A stretch of 15,013 nucleotides of DNA from Acidimicrobiaceae bacterium (lineage in GTDB: Bacteria > Actinomycetota > Acidimicrobiia > Acidimicrobiales > RAAP-2): contig PMAL01000185.1 of assembly GCA_003152555.1 (NCBI GenBank), forward strand, positions 13,616 through 28,628, written 5' to 3'. A program made the translations under genes and the position numbers. Shown here piece by piece: positions 13,258 to 15,013 of the stretch. Under the pieces are notes generated by a model. The model had not been told where the DNA came from. It saw nothing but the letters and a program-made list of their open reading frames with translations, and did not search any database. Numbering within the stretch: position 1 is the first letter of the stretch; each line of letters starts with the position of its first letter.

Positions 13258-13986
13258 CTAATTCTGCGAGTCGGACACAATTGACCCGTCGCGCATTCGG
13301 ATGCGCCGCCCCGCACTTAAGGCCACGTCCTCGTCGTGGGTCGCGATGATGATCGACACGCCCGAACGGTCGTGCAAGTCGAGCAGCAGCGTCATGAACT
13401 CTTTGGCGTTCTGCGAGTCGAGGTTTCCCGTCGGCTCGTCGGCGATGATCACCTCGGGTCGGTTGGCCAATGCGCGCGCAATGGCGACGCGCTGTTGCTC
13501 GCCGCCCGACAGCCGCGACGGCAAGTGCCCCAGGCGATGTCCCAGTCCCACCTGGGTCAGCAACTCCTCGGCCCGTGCCGCCCTCTTTTCGCGCGACGGC
13601 TCTCGCGGGATCATGGCTATCGCGACATTGTCGTCGGCGCTCAACGTCGGAATCAGGTTGAACTGCTGGAACACGAAGCCAATTTCCTTGCTTCGAATCT
13701 CCGTCAGGACCTGATCGGATTCGTTCTCCAACGAGCGACCGGCGAACTTGATCTCTCCCGACGTCGGTGTGTCGAGCGCGCCGAGCAGCTGGAGCAGCGT
13801 GGTCTTACCCGATCCGCTCGGCCCCTCTAAGACCACCATCTCGCCGCGCTTGATCGTGAGGTCAACACCGCGTAACGCGTTGACCGCCACACTGCCCTTG
13901 GCGTAGGTACGCGTCACCCCTCGAAGTTCGTAGAGCAGTGATCCGGGCGTCGACTCCGTGCTATCGCTCGTGAGGGTCTCGGTCAT
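13258..13986 (-). CDS. ABC transporter ATP-binding protein (MacB/LolD/FtsE type)
   Basis: Cytoplasmic ATPase driving the adjacent FtsX-like permease, 242 aa. Walker A GPSGSGKTT is at 55-63, the Q-loop FQQFNLIPTLSADDNV at 106-121, the signature LSGGEQQRVAIARALA at 159-174, Walker B VIIADEPTGNLD at 179-190 and the H-loop His217 in THD. The FNLIPTLSADDNV and DEPTGNLDS wording is typical of the MacB/LolD/FtsE group, which couples to four-helix FtsX permeases rather than conventional importers. ATG 13986 is preceded by AAAGGA on the minus strand. A longer frame reaching 14118 overlaps the permease and has a non-protein-like Pro-rich start, so it is rejected. The gene follows the permease stop by 28 bases: one operon. 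Substrate unknown; peptides, lipids or drugs are options. Confidence 0.94.
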   Translation of the reverse strand: MTETLTSDSTESTPGSLLYELRGVTRTYAKGSVAVNALRGVDLTIKRGEMVVLEGPSGSGKTTLLQLLGALDTPTSGEIKFAGRSLENESDQVLTEIRSKEIGFVFQQFNLIPTLSADDNVAIAMIPREPSREKRAARAEELLTQVGLGHRLGHLPSRLSGGEQQRVAIARALANRPEVIIADEPTGNLDSQNAKEFMTLLLDLHDRSGVSIIIATHDEDVALSAGRRIRMRDGSIVSDSQN

Positions 13987-14014
13987 GGTGCTGTCCTTTC
14001 GTAAACGTGTCTGT

Positions 14015-15013
14015 TCATCCGAGGTCTCGCAGCGCGGACGACGGTGACATCCTGGCGGCCCGCCACCCTCCGACGGCGCCGGCGATGAGGCCGCCGAGCA
14101 AGGCGCCGGCAAAGGCAATCACAATCGTGAACCATCGGATGGGCGCCGTCAGGTGCACGGTCGTCGCGACCGAACTTGACGTTGCCTGGTGCAAGAGAGC
14201 ACTCGCGTTGGAGGCACCAACCGCCAAGCCAGTGCTCGTCACACTGAGGGCCGGTCCGACCGCGCCGATGATGAGGCATATAACTACGCCGATGCCAACG
14301 CCCACGATGCCGCCCAGGACGCCAATGCCGAGCGTCTCGGCGATGATCTGGCGAACCACACGACCGCGAGACCAGCCAATGGCGCGCAAGGATCCGATCT
14401 CGCGCACCCGCTTGGACACGCTCGAGAGCGTCAGCAGGCCGGCGATGAGGAAGGCAGCCAACAGGACCACCACGGCCAGCGCGCCGCCGAGGTCGTTGGC
14501 GAGCTTGCGCGCGTTGGACAGGCTGCCGGTGACCTGATCGGCCAGTGACTTGGCCGTCAGCACGGTCGCACCGGGCAGCTCGTTCTTGATGGCCTTGGCG
14601 ACCGCGCTGACGTCTTTCGCGTTGGCAACCGACACCAACACTTCGTTCACTCGACTTTGGTTCGAGGAGAGGGTTTGCAGATTCGAGAGGCTGAAGTAGA
14701 TGTCGGATACGTCACCGGTGAGCGTGGGATTTACCAGACCCACGATCTTGTAGCTGACCGAATTGATCGTGAGCGTCTGGTCGACCTTTAAGCCCTCTTG
14801 GGTGGCGTAGGCCGTGGTGACCAGCACCTGGGACTGAGCGGTGGTCGGATTGGTCGAGAGCCACGTGCCCTTCACGAGATTGGCCTTGGTGACCAGACCC
14901 GACGTGGTGTTCGCGGGATTAAGACCCGCAACCGTGTAGGTCGAGGTCTTGGTGTCAGTCGTCGGTGGATTGAGCACCTCGTTGACGGTCTGCTCGGGCA
15001 CGACGACGTTCTG
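14015..15013 (-). CDS. ABC transporter permease, FtsX/MacB family (N-terminus beyond window)
   Basis: Membrane subunit of the exporter; the 332 residues visible run off the right edge, so the N-terminus and first transmembrane helix are missing. The visible N-terminal part (to about residue 170) is a Thr/Ser/Asn-rich extracytoplasmic domain of MacB periplasmic-core type with GLNPANT and YKIVGLVNPT. The FtsX domain follows: a helix near 176-197, the cytoplasmic coupling segment KRVREIGSLRAIGWSRGRVV (about 201-220), helices near 229-254 and 293-315, and the standard ending AARMSPSSALRDLG. It precedes its ATPase by 28 bases. Tripartite partners such as MacA or TolC are not visible, and a monoderm actinobacterium would not need them. 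Cargo unknown. Confidence 0.93.
   Translation of the reverse strand, partial: QNVVVPEQTVNEVLNPPTTDTKTSTYTVAGLNPANTTSGLVTKANLVKGTWLSTNPTTAQSQVLVTTAYATQEGLKVDQTLTINSVSYKIVGLVNPTLTGDVSDIYFSLSNLQTLSSNQSRVNEVLVSVANAKDVSAVAKAIKNELPGATVLTAKSLADQVTGSLSNARKLANDLGGALAVVVLLAAFLIAGLLTLSSVSKRVREIGSLRAIGWSRGRVVRQIIAETLGIGVLGGIVGVGIGVVICLIIGAVGPALSVTSTGLAVGASNASALLHQATSSSVATTVHLTAPIRWFTIVIAFAGALLGGLIAGAVGGWRAARMSPSSALRDLG

Noticed and set aside
12848..13261. 137-codon + strand frame rich in Arg and Thr
   Set aside because: Low-complexity antisense shadow of the heme-oxygenase-like remnant.

Overview
The window looks like part of an actinobacterial chromosome. Several proteins most resemble actinobacterial lipid and sterol catabolism families: a CaiB/BaiF-fold alpha-methylacyl-CoA racemase nearly collinear with the mycobacterial enzyme, a FadA5-like thiolase, and an unequal tandem acyl-CoA dehydrogenase pair like mycobacterial ChsE/FadE pairs. 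The exact lineage cannot be read from the sequence; an acidimicrobial actinomycete would fit, but that is a guess.

Region 1 (1-8918) is a fatty-acyl/sterol-type beta-oxidation island. On the + strand lie two adjacent acyl-CoA dehydrogenase genes whose active-site motifs are split between them, then a crotonase-fold protein lacking both usual catalytic glutamates. A 335-base stretch with one weak ORF separates these from a convergent minus-strand operon, in transcription order: thiolase, long-chain-type acyl-CoA dehydrogenase, HSD10-like 3-hydroxyacyl-CoA dehydrogenase, classical enoyl-CoA hydratase. Upstream of the thiolase, on the same strand and about 300 bases away, is the 2-methylacyl-CoA racemase. 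Together these provide every enzyme type of a beta-oxidation turn (dehydrogenation, hydration, oxidation, thiolysis) plus the racemase needed for 2-methyl-branched acyl-CoAs. Degradation of a methyl-branched chain, such as a sterol or bile-acid side chain or an isoprenoid acid, is the most economical reading; the substrate is inferred.

Region 2 (8919-10061) is regulatory. A 370-base stretch without a recognisable gene holds short repeats. Next is a 41-residue one-pass membrane protein gene on the minus strand, divergent from an OhrR-type MarR regulator with its sensor cysteine. A perfect 11-bp inverted repeat lies between the two.

Region 3 (10062-15013) has visibly higher G+C. It holds a broken exported-protein gene, a TetR regulator divergent from an RNase Z-like metallo-beta-lactamase-fold hydrolase, an SRPBCC-like protein flanked by an imperfect direct repeat, and a degraded heme-oxygenase-like (TenA/PqqC-type) gene. 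It ends with a minus-strand MacB/LolD-type ABC exporter operon whose permease runs off the right edge. No tRNA, rRNA, CRISPR array or insertion sequence was seen.
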